Origin: Polaromonas sp.
Lineage (GTDB): Bacteria > Pseudomonadota > Gammaproteobacteria > Burkholderiales > Burkholderiaceae_C
Assembly: GCA_013298815.1 (NCBI GenBank)
Contig: JAAFJF010000036.1
Coordinates: forward strand, 1-33,756
Length of the DNA: 33,756 bases
Direction of reading: 5' to 3'
In this document: piece by piece, positions 1 through 7,320 of the stretch
How the letters are laid out: each line of letters begins with the position of its first letter
How positions within the stretch are numbered: position 1 is the first letter of the stretch
Program-made: the position numbers and the translations under genes
The notes under the pieces: model-generated
The model's database searches: none
The model's input: only the letters and a program-made list of their open reading frames with translations
What the model was told of the DNA's origin: nothing

Positions 1-21
1 GTGCTTGTAGCAGCCATGGCG

Positions 22-132
22 TTACTTAACGGCTTCTACCTTGGGTGCTGCGTCAGACGCAGATTGGTTGTAATAAATAGCCATGCCGCCCAGCAATACA
101 ACAAGAATAATGGCAAGAGTTTTGTGGCTCAT
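22..132 (-). CDS. Small single-pass membrane peptide (36 aa)
   Basis: This ORF reads from an ATG at 132 to a TAA at 22-24. The product is 36 residues: a short basic start (MSHK), an uninterrupted hydrophobic stretch at about residues 5-21, then a polar tail ending in KVEAVK. That is the architecture of a single-pass inner-membrane peptide. It lies 43 bases downstream of the DUF3565 gene on the same strand, so it may be the last gene of that operon. There is no strong Shine-Dalgarno, only a purine-rich GAAAAG upstream. I do not recognise the family and assign no function. Confidence 0.45.
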   Translation of the reverse strand: MSHKTLAIILVVLLGGMAIYYNQSASDAAPKVEAVK

Positions 133-175
133 AAATTCGTCTTTTCAAAGTAAGTGAACAAATAAGCCTGAATTA

Positions 176-397
176 TCAATCAACTGGTGCGCCCAGCACA
201 TCATCTGCGCACTTTTTACACCCCAGTAACACCCCCAACTTCCCATCCCGCCCCACCTGCGTCAGCACCCAAGGCCGGCTAACCAACGGTGGGTTGTGCC
301 GCACATGCTGGTTGTGACCGCAGGCAAGCGTGGCAACCCAATGGTTTTCTTCGTCTTGGAAGTAGCCGGTGATGGGTTGCTGCATGGGTTGTTGCAT
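176..397 (-). CDS. DUF3565 family protein, putative zinc-binding
   Basis: The product shows the DUF3565 pattern: QPITGYFQDEENHWVATL, then ACGHNQHVRHNPPL, RPWV, and a terminal CKKC. The Cys-Gly-His and CxxC pairs look like a small zinc site, which is inference because the function is unknown. The frame is open back to an ATG at 484 (102 aa), but that start would overlap the upstream hydrolase gene by 53 bases. I prefer the internal ATG at 397 (73 aa) or 385, where family similarity begins. None of these starts has a clear Shine-Dalgarno. The gene follows the hydrolase gene directly and precedes a tiny membrane peptide, so the three are probably co-transcribed. Confidence 0.75.
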   Translation of the reverse strand: MQQPMQQPITGYFQDEENHWVATLACGHNQHVRHNPPLVSRPWVLTQVGRDGKLGVLLGCKKCADDVLGAPVD

Positions 398-431
398 GGC
401 TGCACGGGGAGGGGGTACAGGCAGATTTGCC

Positions 432-1325
432 TCAGTTTTTAAGCGTTTGCGCCAAAAAGCCAGCCGTTGCTTGCTTGACAGCATTCAGGGTAATTAGCGT
501 GTGCGGTGCGTTGGGAATCAACAGCACCGAGGCCAGCGGGTTGCCCTTCAAGGCTGCAGCACAATGGCCAGCCGCATTGGCATTGCCCAGCCAAGCGTTA
601 GATTTTGAAAAGAAAGGGTCGGTTGAGCTGATGATATTCAGCACTGGCTTGCCTTCTTCAAACGCATTTTGCGGCTCTTTTACAAAATAATTTGGCTCGC
701 AGCTCCATGCAAACAACATGCGCGCGGTAAATTCCTTGCCGGTGTAGCGGGCGACAGGCACGCTGCCTTCACTCGTGCCAGCCAACACAAGTTGGTTGGC
801 ATCCACCCAGTTTTGCGATTTCAAAGCCGCCAACGTAGGCGCAATTTCAGATTGGCGCAGCGCATGCATGCGTTCATAGGCCTCAACATCAATCGGCGAC
901 TTGTAAGTCGCACGATCGGGCAGCGTGAATGAATTTGGCGCAACACTGGCATAGCCCAGCGTCGCAAGCCACTGTTGCCACTCACCGATCGCCTTCAAAC
1001 CCAGCCCCGACGAACCATGCATAAACACCACCACTGGCACCTTGCCACCGCTCAAAACAGGCACATCCTTCAGCTTGCCTGTAAATACAGCGCCCCCAGT
1101 CGCCTTGGCTGGTAGCACTACATCCGCTTGCTGCGCCGAAGCCAACAAAGACGCCGCCGTATGCACCCAAGCCGTCCCCATGATTTCACCCTTGGGCGCA
1201 ACAGCAGTAGCAGCCAGCGCAGCCGTTTGCGCCTGCGCCAATAAACAACTTACCCCCAGCAAAGCCGCCAAATAAGCTTTGTTTTTAATATTGTTCTTCA
1301 TAATGACCTGCAGTTTCGACATCAT
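432..1325 (-). CDS. Secreted dienelactone hydrolase-like alpha/beta hydrolase
   Basis: This 297-residue protein has a hydrophobic signal sequence (about residues 17-40, ending AALAATA) and an alpha/beta hydrolase fold. HGSSG near residue 103 fits the oxyanion-hole segment. GTSEG supplies the G-x-S-x-G nucleophile elbow. A late Asp (STDPFF) and a C-terminal His (APHTL) complete a plausible Ser-Asp-His triad. It is probably exported and hydrolyses an unknown ester or lactone. The start is well supported: AGGAG lies just upstream of the tandem ATGATG at 1325/1322. A palindrome with AAATGA/TCATTT arms sits further upstream, near 1359-1379. It heads the DUF3565 / small-peptide run. The substrate cannot be inferred. 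Confidence 0.8.
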   Translation of the reverse strand: MMSKLQVIMKNNIKNKAYLAALLGVSCLLAQAQTAALAATAVAPKGEIMGTAWVHTAASLLASAQQADVVLPAKATGGAVFTGKLKDVPVLSGGKVPVVVFMHGSSGLGLKAIGEWQQWLATLGYASVAPNSFTLPDRATYKSPIDVEAYERMHALRQSEIAPTLAALKSQNWVDANQLVLAGTSEGSVPVARYTGKEFTARMLFAWSCEPNYFVKEPQNAFEEGKPVLNIISSTDPFFSKSNAWLGNANAAGHCAAALKGNPLASVLLIPNAPHTLITLNAVKQATAGFLAQTLKN

Positions 1326-1388
1326 TGGCTCCTGTTTTATATAAATCGGTGGGGGAAATGATGCATTATGTCATTTAAATAGATTCAG

Positions 1389-1445
1389 GCTAAAAATGCC
1401 TCTAGCCGGCGTATTTATTGCCTAAGCAGCTATGAAAATAATAGT
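1389..1445 (+). repeat. Dispersed hairpin repeat, copy 1
   Basis: This intergenic copy carries the core CTAGCCGGCGTATTTATTGC, then CCTAAGCAGCTATG and AAAATAATAG. The segment GCTAT-GAAAATA-ATAGt can form a small stem. The copy lies just downstream of the HEPN gene and marks the left edge of the HEPN/MNT cassette. The same orientation recurs at 2252 and 3132. Confidence 0.85.
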
Positions 1446-1475
1446 AAATTTAGCGCAAATTGAGCTAAAAACTTA

Positions 1476-1868
1476 TTATCCAGCGTTACTCATGAACCTA
1501 ATCTCAACCTGCTCCACAAACGCCTGCGCTTGCTGCACCGTCCATTGGGCGTCTTCGGGGCTGATGGGGTCACCTTTGTAGTCGGCTACCAGTCTCAGGT
1601 CTTCCGCTTTGTTGAAGGAGCGGCCAAGCTCTTTGGGGAACAAGTCGGTTTTGACCAAGTGCAGGGAGAAAGCGGCGATTAAACCGCTGTGGGTTTTGGC
1701 GATTTCTGGCGGAACAGGCGCTTTGGACGCGATGAGCGCGGCGCGGGCGGCGTCAAACATGGCGTAATACGCGCGGTTGCAAGCGCCATCGCCGTCACCG
1801 TCTTGTAGCAAAGTAACGCTACTTGCCAGCGCGCGCTGGGCTTTGGTCATCAAGTTTTGTGCGTTCAC
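1476..1868 (-). CDS. HEPN domain protein (partner of MNT)
   Basis: This 130-residue helical protein has the HEPN signature CNRAYYAMFDAARAAL at about residues 30-45 and a later RLVADYKGD segment. It starts with GTG at 1868, overlapping the stop of the nucleotidyltransferase gene by four bases (GTGA), so the two are translationally coupled. A GAAGG lies about nine bases upstream. HEPN/MNT pairs act as toxin-antitoxin or defence modules, in which HEPN is often an RNase with an R-x4-6-H motif. I see no such motif here. This copy therefore belongs to the RxxADY type and may not be a classical RNase. An ATG at 1850 is an alternative start. Confidence 0.85.
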   Translation of the reverse strand: MNAQNLMTKAQRALASSVTLLQDGDGDGACNRAYYAMFDAARAALIASKAPVPPEIAKTHSGLIAAFSLHLVKTDLFPKELGRSFNKAEDLRLVADYKGDPISPEDAQWTVQQAQAFVEQVEIRFMSNAG

Positions 1869-2209
1869 AGGGCAATGCCTTCGCGGGCGATGTTGTGCAG
1901 CAGGTGTGGGTTGCTGTAGGTGTCAGGATACGCCCACTCGTCTTCCCAGACGGGCAAGGGCTGAATGCGGATGCCGGTGTCCAGCAAAATGTCATAGGCA
2001 ATGTCGTTCATCGCCATTTTGGTGTGGATAAAGTGCCCAGCCGCCCCCAGCAAAATAACCGCCACGTCCGCATCACTCTCCACATGCTCCGTCCCCCGCG
2101 CCCGACTGCCAAACAAAATGGCCTGCTGCATCGGGTAAGCGCTCGCCACACGCGCCGCAAAAGCGCGGGTGGCTTGCAGCGTGGGGGTTGTGGCGGTTTG
2201 GGTTTTCAT
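1865..2209 (-). CDS. MNT-family nucleotidyltransferase
   Basis: This 114-residue minimal nucleotidyltransferase has the diagnostic GSRARG followed after ten residues by DAD (GS-x10-D-x-D), which binds metal and nucleotide. The next strand is VAVILL. MNT proteins partner HEPN proteins. In studied systems the MNT either neutralises HEPN or modifies it by adding AMP. Here it is the upstream gene of the pair, with the HEPN gene overlapping by four bases. No Shine-Dalgarno is visible before the ATG. A dispersed-repeat copy begins 43 bases upstream. Membership of the family is clear; the specific target is unknown. Confidence 0.85.
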   Translation of the reverse strand: MKTQTATTPTLQATRAFAARVASAYPMQQAILFGSRARGTEHVESDADVAVILLGAAGHFIHTKMAMNDIAYDILLDTGIRIQPLPVWEDEWAYPDTYSNPHLLHNIAREGIAL

Positions 2210-2251
2210 GAGATTAGTTTAGCGTATTTTGATGAAATGCTTCGATTTAAT

Positions 2252-2310
2252 GGCTAAAAATGTCTGTAGCCGGCGTATTTGTTGCCTACGCAGCTATGAA
2301 AATAATAGCA
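2252..2310 (+). repeat. Dispersed hairpin repeat, copy 2
   Basis: This intergenic copy (GTAGCCGGCGTATTTGTTGC, then CTACGCAGCTATG, AAAATAATAGC) lies between the MNT start and the NERD stop. It shares with copy 1 a preceding GGCTAAAAATG block, so these two copies match over more than 50 bases. Potential stems are GUUGC/GCAGC (one G-U pair) and GCTAT/ATAGC. Confidence 0.9.
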
Positions 2311-2312
2311 GA

Positions 2313-3104
2313 TTACTTCTCAATTTGCACCCGAATATAACTTCTAAGTGCTGAAACCATCGCGCTAACTTGCTCAGGGCTGTATCGGTCAGATTGTTTT
2401 TCGATTTTCGATTGCAGCAGTTTTGGCTCAATAACCCATGCATTCTCTACTTTCCAATCAAATGGCTCCACAAACCATCCTGGAAAAGCGACGACAGGCC
2501 ATACTCTTTTAACTTCAAATTTACTTTCAACTAGAAAGTTTTTTAACCAATTTGCTTGCGCTTTTGCTTGAGTAAGCGGGTTGCGCGGCAGACGATTACC
2601 ATTTGCATAAATAAATCCATTTTTCACACTTACTTTGCAATCACCGCGTAACGGTTTTTGCATGGTTTTAGTTTCAATGGTGAAAATGCCTTTGGTACCA
2701 ATAATAATGTGATCTACATTTGCATCGCCGCTAGGAACGTCATGGAATACGGTAAAACCGTGCGCTCTGAGTTCTTCAAGATAATGCGCAACGACTCGCT
2801 CACCATCACGACCAAGTTTTAATTGAGTTAGATCACTTTTTAGTTTGGGAATCTTGTAAAAAAGATAAGCGATAGCTAAAACAAAAATTGCAGTGAATAT
2901 ATATGGGGAAGGTTTCGAATTAGTGAAATAGCGAAGCCATTCCATACCTGCCATTACAAATGTCATTGCTGCAATCAATATAGGCTCTAGTAGTTTTTCA
3001 CCTTTGACATTATCAATTTCATCAGAAAGCGATTGCCCCGCAGCACGCATCGGCATAGAGCGGTCTAATGGTGAGCGTTTTTGATCTTCGTAAGGTTTTG
3101 GCAT
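2313..3104 (-). CDS. Membrane-anchored NERD domain nuclease-like protein
   Basis: This 263-residue protein has two hydrophobic segments (about residues 41-58 and 68-84) followed by a NERD domain (about 98-205). GRDGERVVAHYL, the DVPSGDANVDHIIIG block and GIFTIETKT give the conserved Glu, Asp and E-x-K residues of a PD-(D/E)xK-like nuclease fold. NERD means nuclease-related domain; activity is rarely proven. The layout suggests a cytoplasmic nuclease-like domain held at the inner membrane. It stands as a single-gene cassette between two copies of the dispersed repeat, and upstream of it lies a KAP-like NTPase gene on the same strand. Base composition is more AT-rich than glnS, which hints at acquisition. 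The role, possibly defence, is inference. Confidence 0.85.
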   Translation of the reverse strand: MPKPYEDQKRSPLDRSMPMRAAGQSLSDEIDNVKGEKLLEPILIAAMTFVMAGMEWLRYFTNSKPSPYIFTAIFVLAIAYLFYKIPKLKSDLTQLKLGRDGERVVAHYLEELRAHGFTVFHDVPSGDANVDHIIIGTKGIFTIETKTMQKPLRGDCKVSVKNGFIYANGNRLPRNPLTQAKAQANWLKNFLVESKFEVKRVWPVVAFPGWFVEPFDWKVENAWVIEPKLLQSKIEKQSDRYSPEQVSAMVSALRSYIRVQIEK

Positions 3105-3131
3105 TTGTGGTTTTTATAAGGCTACTTAGAA

Positions 3132-3186
3132 GGTTAAAATGGCTGTAGCCAGCGTATTTATTGCCTTAGATGCTATAAAAAGTAAA
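3132..3186 (+). repeat. Dispersed hairpin repeat, copy 3 (diverged)
   Basis: This degenerate copy (GTAGCCAGCGTATTTATTGC, then CTTAGATGCTATAAAAAG) lies between the NERD start and the stop of the KAP gene, only 2-3 bases from that stop. The 3' half has lost the clean second stem. Confidence 0.75.
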
Positions 3187-3187
3187 A

Positions 3188-4471
3188 CTAACTAATATTA
3201 ATATGCTCTAATTCAAGGCTTAAAAGTACTCTTGTGAAATAATTTAATGAGTTTATATATGTATTATTTGCTTGCATTTCTTGATTATTGGCAGGAGGTG
3301 GAGGCGGTTTAATTCCAAAATTAAACGACTCACGATAATGTGTAATATTGTAACTTTCATTATTATCAACAATCCCTAATCGTTTTGTTTCAATTTCGTA
3401 TGATTGGGGAGTTCTATTTTGAAGTTCTTTATACTGATTTTTATCTAACACTTTAAGTAATAAACTATATGCAACATCAGAAGGAGCGCCACGCATTTTC
3501 GTTTTAACAATTAACCAAAATAACATTACTCGCTCTATATCTCTAAAACTAGCGTTGAAATATGGAGCAAGTTCTGCTAGTGTACTTCTGAATTGGTATT
3601 CTGTCTCTGTTAATCCGTTTTGAGAATTCGGATATTGTGTATCTAAAAATTGTCTTAAAAAATTACTTTGATCTTCTCGATTTGGTATGGCTTTTCTAGC
3701 ATTAGGTAACCCAATAGTAATGGATATAAATTTGCTTAAATATTCAACTGAATTTATGGAATTTCCATAAGTTTTAGTAATGGCGCTATGAATAGCAGGA
3801 GTATGCATAAAGAATATGAAAATTACGTTTTCAACATCAAATAAATGTTTAATTCGTTCTAACATTTCAAGTGCAAAGCTGGGTCTACACCTATCTAACT
3901 CGTCAATAATAATTACTAAAGGTTTATTCTCCCCATAAGTTTTTGATAAACCAGCTAATTTTTCTTTAAATTTTTTAGTAGTAGCTTTTGTTTTTGAAAA
4001 CGTATCGAGCATTTCTTGAATGCCTTTTTCACTTGCTTCAGCGACTCCGTTGAAAGCTTCCGATATTTCATCACCATCTAACCCGACAGTTTTCGCTCCA
4101 GCTTTCACTAAGCCCTTCGCAATCGCAGGTAGTGTTACTCTGATTACATCAACTGCTGCTTTTTTTAGCCCTTTAATTGCAGCTGTTTGAGTGTTGCACT
4201 TATCTATGATTGCTGATGTAACTACTGCGAATGGATCATGGTGATAATCAAATTCAAATGCGTCAATATAGATAGTCGCACCAATTTTTGAGCTTTTTTC
4301 AAAATGTTCAGGTAGTTTTTGAGCGATCCATGATTTACCTGACCCCCAAGGAGAATCGACTGATATTACCCGTCCAGCAGGTAAAATTGACGCTGTAGAC
4401 AGACTTGTACATAAGCCAATTAATCTATCTGCAAATATTTGACGTTCTAACTTATCGTTTTCGAAGCTCAT
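3188..4471 (-). CDS. KAP-family P-loop NTPase
   Basis: This 427-residue protein has a Walker A motif SPWGSGKS (residues 40-47) and a Walker B LVIIIDELDRC (185-195), followed by RPSFALEMLERIKHLF. This layout is characteristic of the KAP P-loop NTPases. KAP proteins are sporadic across bacteria, often membrane-associated and mobile, and some sit in defence islands. The region between the Walker motifs (about 95-175) is helical with small residues, but I would not call a definite transmembrane pair. The gene is visibly AT-rich compared with glnS, suggesting horizontal transfer. It starts 11 bases after the DUF2283 stop, so it is likely read through from glnS. No Shine-Dalgarno is evident. Function is unknown. 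Confidence 0.8.
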   Translation of the reverse strand: MSFENDKLERQIFADRLIGLCTSLSTASILPAGRVISVDSPWGSGKSWIAQKLPEHFEKSSKIGATIYIDAFEFDYHHDPFAVVTSAIIDKCNTQTAAIKGLKKAAVDVIRVTLPAIAKGLVKAGAKTVGLDGDEISEAFNGVAEASEKGIQEMLDTFSKTKATTKKFKEKLAGLSKTYGENKPLVIIIDELDRCRPSFALEMLERIKHLFDVENVIFIFFMHTPAIHSAITKTYGNSINSVEYLSKFISITIGLPNARKAIPNREDQSNFLRQFLDTQYPNSQNGLTETEYQFRSTLAELAPYFNASFRDIERVMLFWLIVKTKMRGAPSDVAYSLLLKVLDKNQYKELQNRTPQSYEIETKRLGIVDNNESYNITHYRESFNFGIKPPPPPANNQEMQANNTYINSLNYFTRVLLSLELEHINIS

Positions 4472-4482
4472 AGTTGAAATTC

Positions 4483-4674
4483 TTAAGTAATTATTGAAGT
4501 TTCGATTGGTAATAGACCTTGTTTTAAGGCTTCTAAAAAAACGAATTTTGCAATCGTTCCGTCTTCAGCATAACTAATATTGATATTCCAGTTTTGCGAC
4601 ACTTCTCGGATGATGGGTTTGTCACTCAAACGAATTTGAAGAATGTCATCGTCCTCGATGTAAATGCTTTTCAT
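4483..4674 (-). CDS. DUF2283-like small protein
   Basis: This 63-residue protein shows the beta-rich DUF2283 pattern: MKSIYIEDDDILQIRLSDKP, then an acidic YAEDGTIAKFVFLEA strand. Its ATG overlaps the glnS stop by one base (TAATG), so translation is probably coupled to glnS. DUF2283 proteins are small, common in accessory regions and often neighbours of toxin-antitoxin genes; no activity is established. Here it bridges the essential glnS and the KAP NTPase gene, so a partnership with the NTPase is possible but only inferred. Confidence 0.7.
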   Translation of the reverse strand: MKSIYIEDDDILQIRLSDKPIIREVSQNWNINISYAEDGTIAKFVFLEALKQGLLPIETSIIT

Positions 4675-6515
4675 TATTTGCCGAAGCTATCCTTCAACCC
4701 CACCGCCAAATTAAACACTGGTTTCCCCACCACAGAATCCACCCTGTCTGCACAGAAGTAGCCGTGGCGTTCGAACTGGAACTTGTCGTCGGGTTTGGCG
4801 GTTATCAGCGATGGCTCTACTATAGCCTGAACAATTTTTAAGCTGTTGGGGTTGATAGACGCCAAGAAGTCCTTGCCGCTGGCGTCTGGGTGTTCGTCGG
4901 TGAAGAGGCGGTCGTAGAGACGGACTTCAGCGCTCAGGCTGTCTGCAACCGCCACCCAGGTGATGACGCCTTTGACTTTGACGCTGGCGGAGCCGGGGGT
5001 GCCGCTTTTGGTGTCGGGGATGACGGTGGCGTGGACTTCGGTGACGTTGCCTGAATCGTCCTTCACAAAACCGGTGCATTCAATGACGTGGCCGTATTTC
5101 AGGCGGACTTTGTTGCCGGCGACGACTGAGCCGTCTGCAGCTTTTGACGGCGGGAAGAGGCGGAAGAAGCCTTTGGGCGGGGTTTCTTCAAAGTCGGTGC
5201 GCTCTATCCAGACTTCTTTGCCGAGCTTGAAGCTGCGGTTGCCCAGCTCGGGGTGGTGCGGGTGGATGGGGGCGGTGCACAGATCTAGGTTGCCAGCGCC
5301 CATCAAGTCGTCCCAGTTGGTAAGCACCAACTTCACAGGGTCTAGCACGGCCATGGCGCGGGGAGCGGATTCGTCTAGGCTTTCGCGCAGGCAGCCTTCC
5401 AGCGTGCTGTAGTCGATCCAGCTGTCGGATTTGGTGACGCCAATGCGCTCGGCAAAAAGCTGCATGGCTTGCGGGGTGTAGCCACGGCGGCGCAGGCCGA
5501 CGATGGTGGGCATGCGCGGGTCGTCCCAGCCGTTTACAACCTTGTCGTCCACCAATTGCCTGAGTTTGCGTTTGCTGGTGACGACGTAGGTGAGGTTGAG
5601 CCGCGCAAATTCGTACTGGTGCGGTGGCGGGCTGCTTAACAACTTGCCTTCGATCAATTTTTCTATCAGCCAGTCGTAAAACGGGCGCTGGTCTTCAAAC
5701 TCTAGCGTGCAGATGCTGTGGGTGATCTGCTCCAGCGCGTCCTCTATCGGGTGGGCAAAGGTGTACATGGGGTAGATGCACCATTTGTCGCCGGTGTTGT
5801 GGTGGTGGGCGCGGCGGATGCGGTAGATGGCGGGGTCGCGCAGGTTGATGTTGGGCGCGGCCATGTCGATTTTTGCTCGTAAAACCATAGCACCATCGGC
5901 ATGTAATCCGCCGGCCATCTCTTGAAAACGCTTCAAATGATGTTCAGCGGAAAGGGCGCGGAACGGACTGTCTGTGCCGGGTTTACCAAAGTCGCCACGG
6001 TTGGCGCGCATGTCGTCGGCAGATTGTTCATCGACGTAGGCGTTGCCGGAGGTGATCAAATACTCAGCCGCGCGGTACATGAAGTCGAAGTAGTCGCTGG
6101 CTTGGTAGGGCTTGGCATCGGGCGAGCCGTTCCAGTCAAAACCCAGCCATTTGACCGAGTCGATGATGGTGTTGACGTATTCCATCTCCTCTTTTTCAGG
6201 ATTGGTGTCGTCAAACCGCAGGTGGCACACGCCGCCGTAGTCGCGCGCCAGACCAAAGTTGAGGCAGATGCTCTTGGCGTGGCCGATGTGCAGGTAGCCA
6301 TTGGGCTCGGGCGGGAAGCGGGTGCGGATTTTGGCGGTGTCGGGCTCGCCTGCGGCCTGGTGCGCGGCGTCGCCCGGGCTACCTGCCCAGCGGCGGCTGG
6401 CGTAGGTACCAGCGGCGAGGTCGTGCTCGATGATTTGGCGCAGGAAGTTGCTGGGTTTGACCGTTTCGGAGGCTGAATTAACGGAAGAAGGGGATTTGTT
6501 ATCTGTGGAACTCAT
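4674..6515 (-). CDS. glnS: Glutaminyl-tRNA synthetase
   Basis: This 613-residue class I synthetase charges tRNA(Gln) with glutamine. FPPEPNGYLHIGHAKS (residues near 90-105) is the HIGH motif. YVVTSKRKLRQLV carries the SKRKL form of the KMSKS loop. DDPRMPTIVGLRRRGY and the C-terminal beta-barrel anticodon-binding region are also present, so length and content are those of an intact enzyme. A Pro/Ser-rich N-terminus and an ASRRWAGSPGDAAHQ-type insertion precede the catalytic core. The start follows the PIN toxin stop by only ten bases with no visible Shine-Dalgarno, so glnS may be transcribed with the toxin-antitoxin pair. The next gene overlaps its stop by one base. Confidence 0.97.
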   Translation of the reverse strand: MSSTDNKSPSSVNSASETVKPSNFLRQIIEHDLAAGTYASRRWAGSPGDAAHQAAGEPDTAKIRTRFPPEPNGYLHIGHAKSICLNFGLARDYGGVCHLRFDDTNPEKEEMEYVNTIIDSVKWLGFDWNGSPDAKPYQASDYFDFMYRAAEYLITSGNAYVDEQSADDMRANRGDFGKPGTDSPFRALSAEHHLKRFQEMAGGLHADGAMVLRAKIDMAAPNINLRDPAIYRIRRAHHHNTGDKWCIYPMYTFAHPIEDALEQITHSICTLEFEDQRPFYDWLIEKLIEGKLLSSPPPHQYEFARLNLTYVVTSKRKLRQLVDDKVVNGWDDPRMPTIVGLRRRGYTPQAMQLFAERIGVTKSDSWIDYSTLEGCLRESLDESAPRAMAVLDPVKLVLTNWDDLMGAGNLDLCTAPIHPHHPELGNRSFKLGKEVWIERTDFEETPPKGFFRLFPPSKAADGSVVAGNKVRLKYGHVIECTGFVKDDSGNVTEVHATVIPDTKSGTPGSASVKVKGVITWVAVADSLSAEVRLYDRLFTDEHPDASGKDFLASINPNSLKIVQAIVEPSLITAKPDDKFQFERHGYFCADRVDSVVGKPVFNLAVGLKDSFGK

Positions 6516-6525
6516 GCGATTGATT

Positions 6526-7014
6526 TTAGACGCTGGATAGTCGTTTCTCTAGGTAGTTTGCGCGGTCTTCGTGGGCTTCGAATTTGGGGATGGGGATGCC
6601 GGTGCGCAGCCAGAGCAACATTTCACGCGGTGTGCAGACGCGCATAGTGCCCACGCTGTAGAGCGCCAGCACCTCTTTGTCACCCGTGATGAAGTAATCG
6701 CAGCCGGCCAATTGCGCATCCGCCAGAATCCAGCCGTCGTCTGCATCTTTGCAGGGCACGGTGGTGTAGGCGGGCGGGGCGAGGCTGTATTCATCGCTGA
6801 AAGCGGTGATGGCGGCTTCCGTCTCAAGGGCTGACCATTTGAACTTGGTCGGCAAATGCTCTTTGAGTTCGAGCAAGACGCGCTGGCAGGTAAAGCAGGT
6901 GGTGCGGTCAAAAACGTCCGGCTGCGTGTTTTTGAGGGCTTTCAGTAAATCAGCGCAAAGACCATTTGAAATAATCGCCGAAAGCAGGACGTTGGTGTCG
7001 AGGAAGACTTTCAT
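6526..7014 (-). CDS. PIN domain toxin
   Basis: This 162-residue PIN-domain protein has the first conserved Asp in MKVFLDTNVLLSAI (D6), an acidic residue near E49, the DADDGWILADA block (D90-D93, D99) and ITGDKEVLAL (D112). Together these form the usual Mg-binding acidic cluster of PIN ribonucleases. It lies 20 bases downstream of a ribbon-helix-helix gene, the normal antitoxin-toxin order, so it is probably the RNase toxin of a type II module. The C-terminal 40 residues (RTGIPIPKFEAHEDRANY) extend past the core fold. The cellular target is not predictable. Confidence 0.88.
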   Translation of the reverse strand: MKVFLDTNVLLSAIISNGLCADLLKALKNTQPDVFDRTTCFTCQRVLLELKEHLPTKFKWSALETEAAITAFSDEYSLAPPAYTTVPCKDADDGWILADAQLAGCDYFITGDKEVLALYSVGTMRVCTPREMLLWLRTGIPIPKFEAHEDRANYLEKRLSSV

Positions 7015-7034
7015 CTTGGTTTACGACAAAAGGC

Positions 7035-7250
7035 TTAGGAAACGAGAGCAAACACGTCTTCATCCGTCAAAATTCCCTGCGCCTGCGCCATGGGCACGCC
7101 TTTGGCACGCAGGGCTTCAAGCCGCGTCAAAAACACTTGCGACTTGATGGCTTCGCGGGCAATGTCGCTTCTTGATTTTCCGGTGGCTTTTGAAAGTTCG
7201 TTGAGTTGCTGGTCTAGCTTGTCATCAATACGAAGGGTCAACATGGACAT
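7035..7250 (-). CDS. Ribbon-helix-helix (CopG-like) antitoxin
   Basis: This 71-residue protein begins MLTLRIDDKLDQQLNELSKA, then TGKSRSDIAREAI, a ribbon-helix-helix DNA-binding fold of the CopG/Arc type. The C-terminal part (about 45-71) would wrap the PIN toxin. The start at 7250 is supported by AGGAG six bases upstream; a second ATG at 7244 is less well placed. It likely represses its own promoter through the palindrome at 7271-7291. Confidence 0.88.
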   Translation of the reverse strand: MSMLTLRIDDKLDQQLNELSKATGKSRSDIAREAIKSQVFLTRLEALRAKGVPMAQAQGILTDEDVFALVS

Positions 7251-7270
7251 GGATTTCTCCTAAATGAGGT

Positions 7271-7291
7271 TTGTATGACATTGTAATACAA
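7271..7291. promoter_or_regulatory. Operator palindrome of the PIN/RHH module
   Basis: TTGTAT and ATACAA arms flank a near-symmetric ACATTGT centre, making a 21-base almost perfect palindrome 21 bases upstream of the antitoxin ATG. It contains TACAAT on the minus strand, a good -10 hexamer, so binding there would block transcription. Assignment to the RHH protein is inference from position and symmetry. Confidence 0.6.
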
Positions 7292-7320
7292 GCCCCCGTA
7301 GTAATGCTAACCTTTCCAAG

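Noticed and set aside
5922-6476. 184-residue plus-strand ORF inside glnS
   Set aside because: It is antisense to well-conserved GlnRS codons, has low-complexity Val/Gly-rich content and no recognisable domain; a shadow frame.
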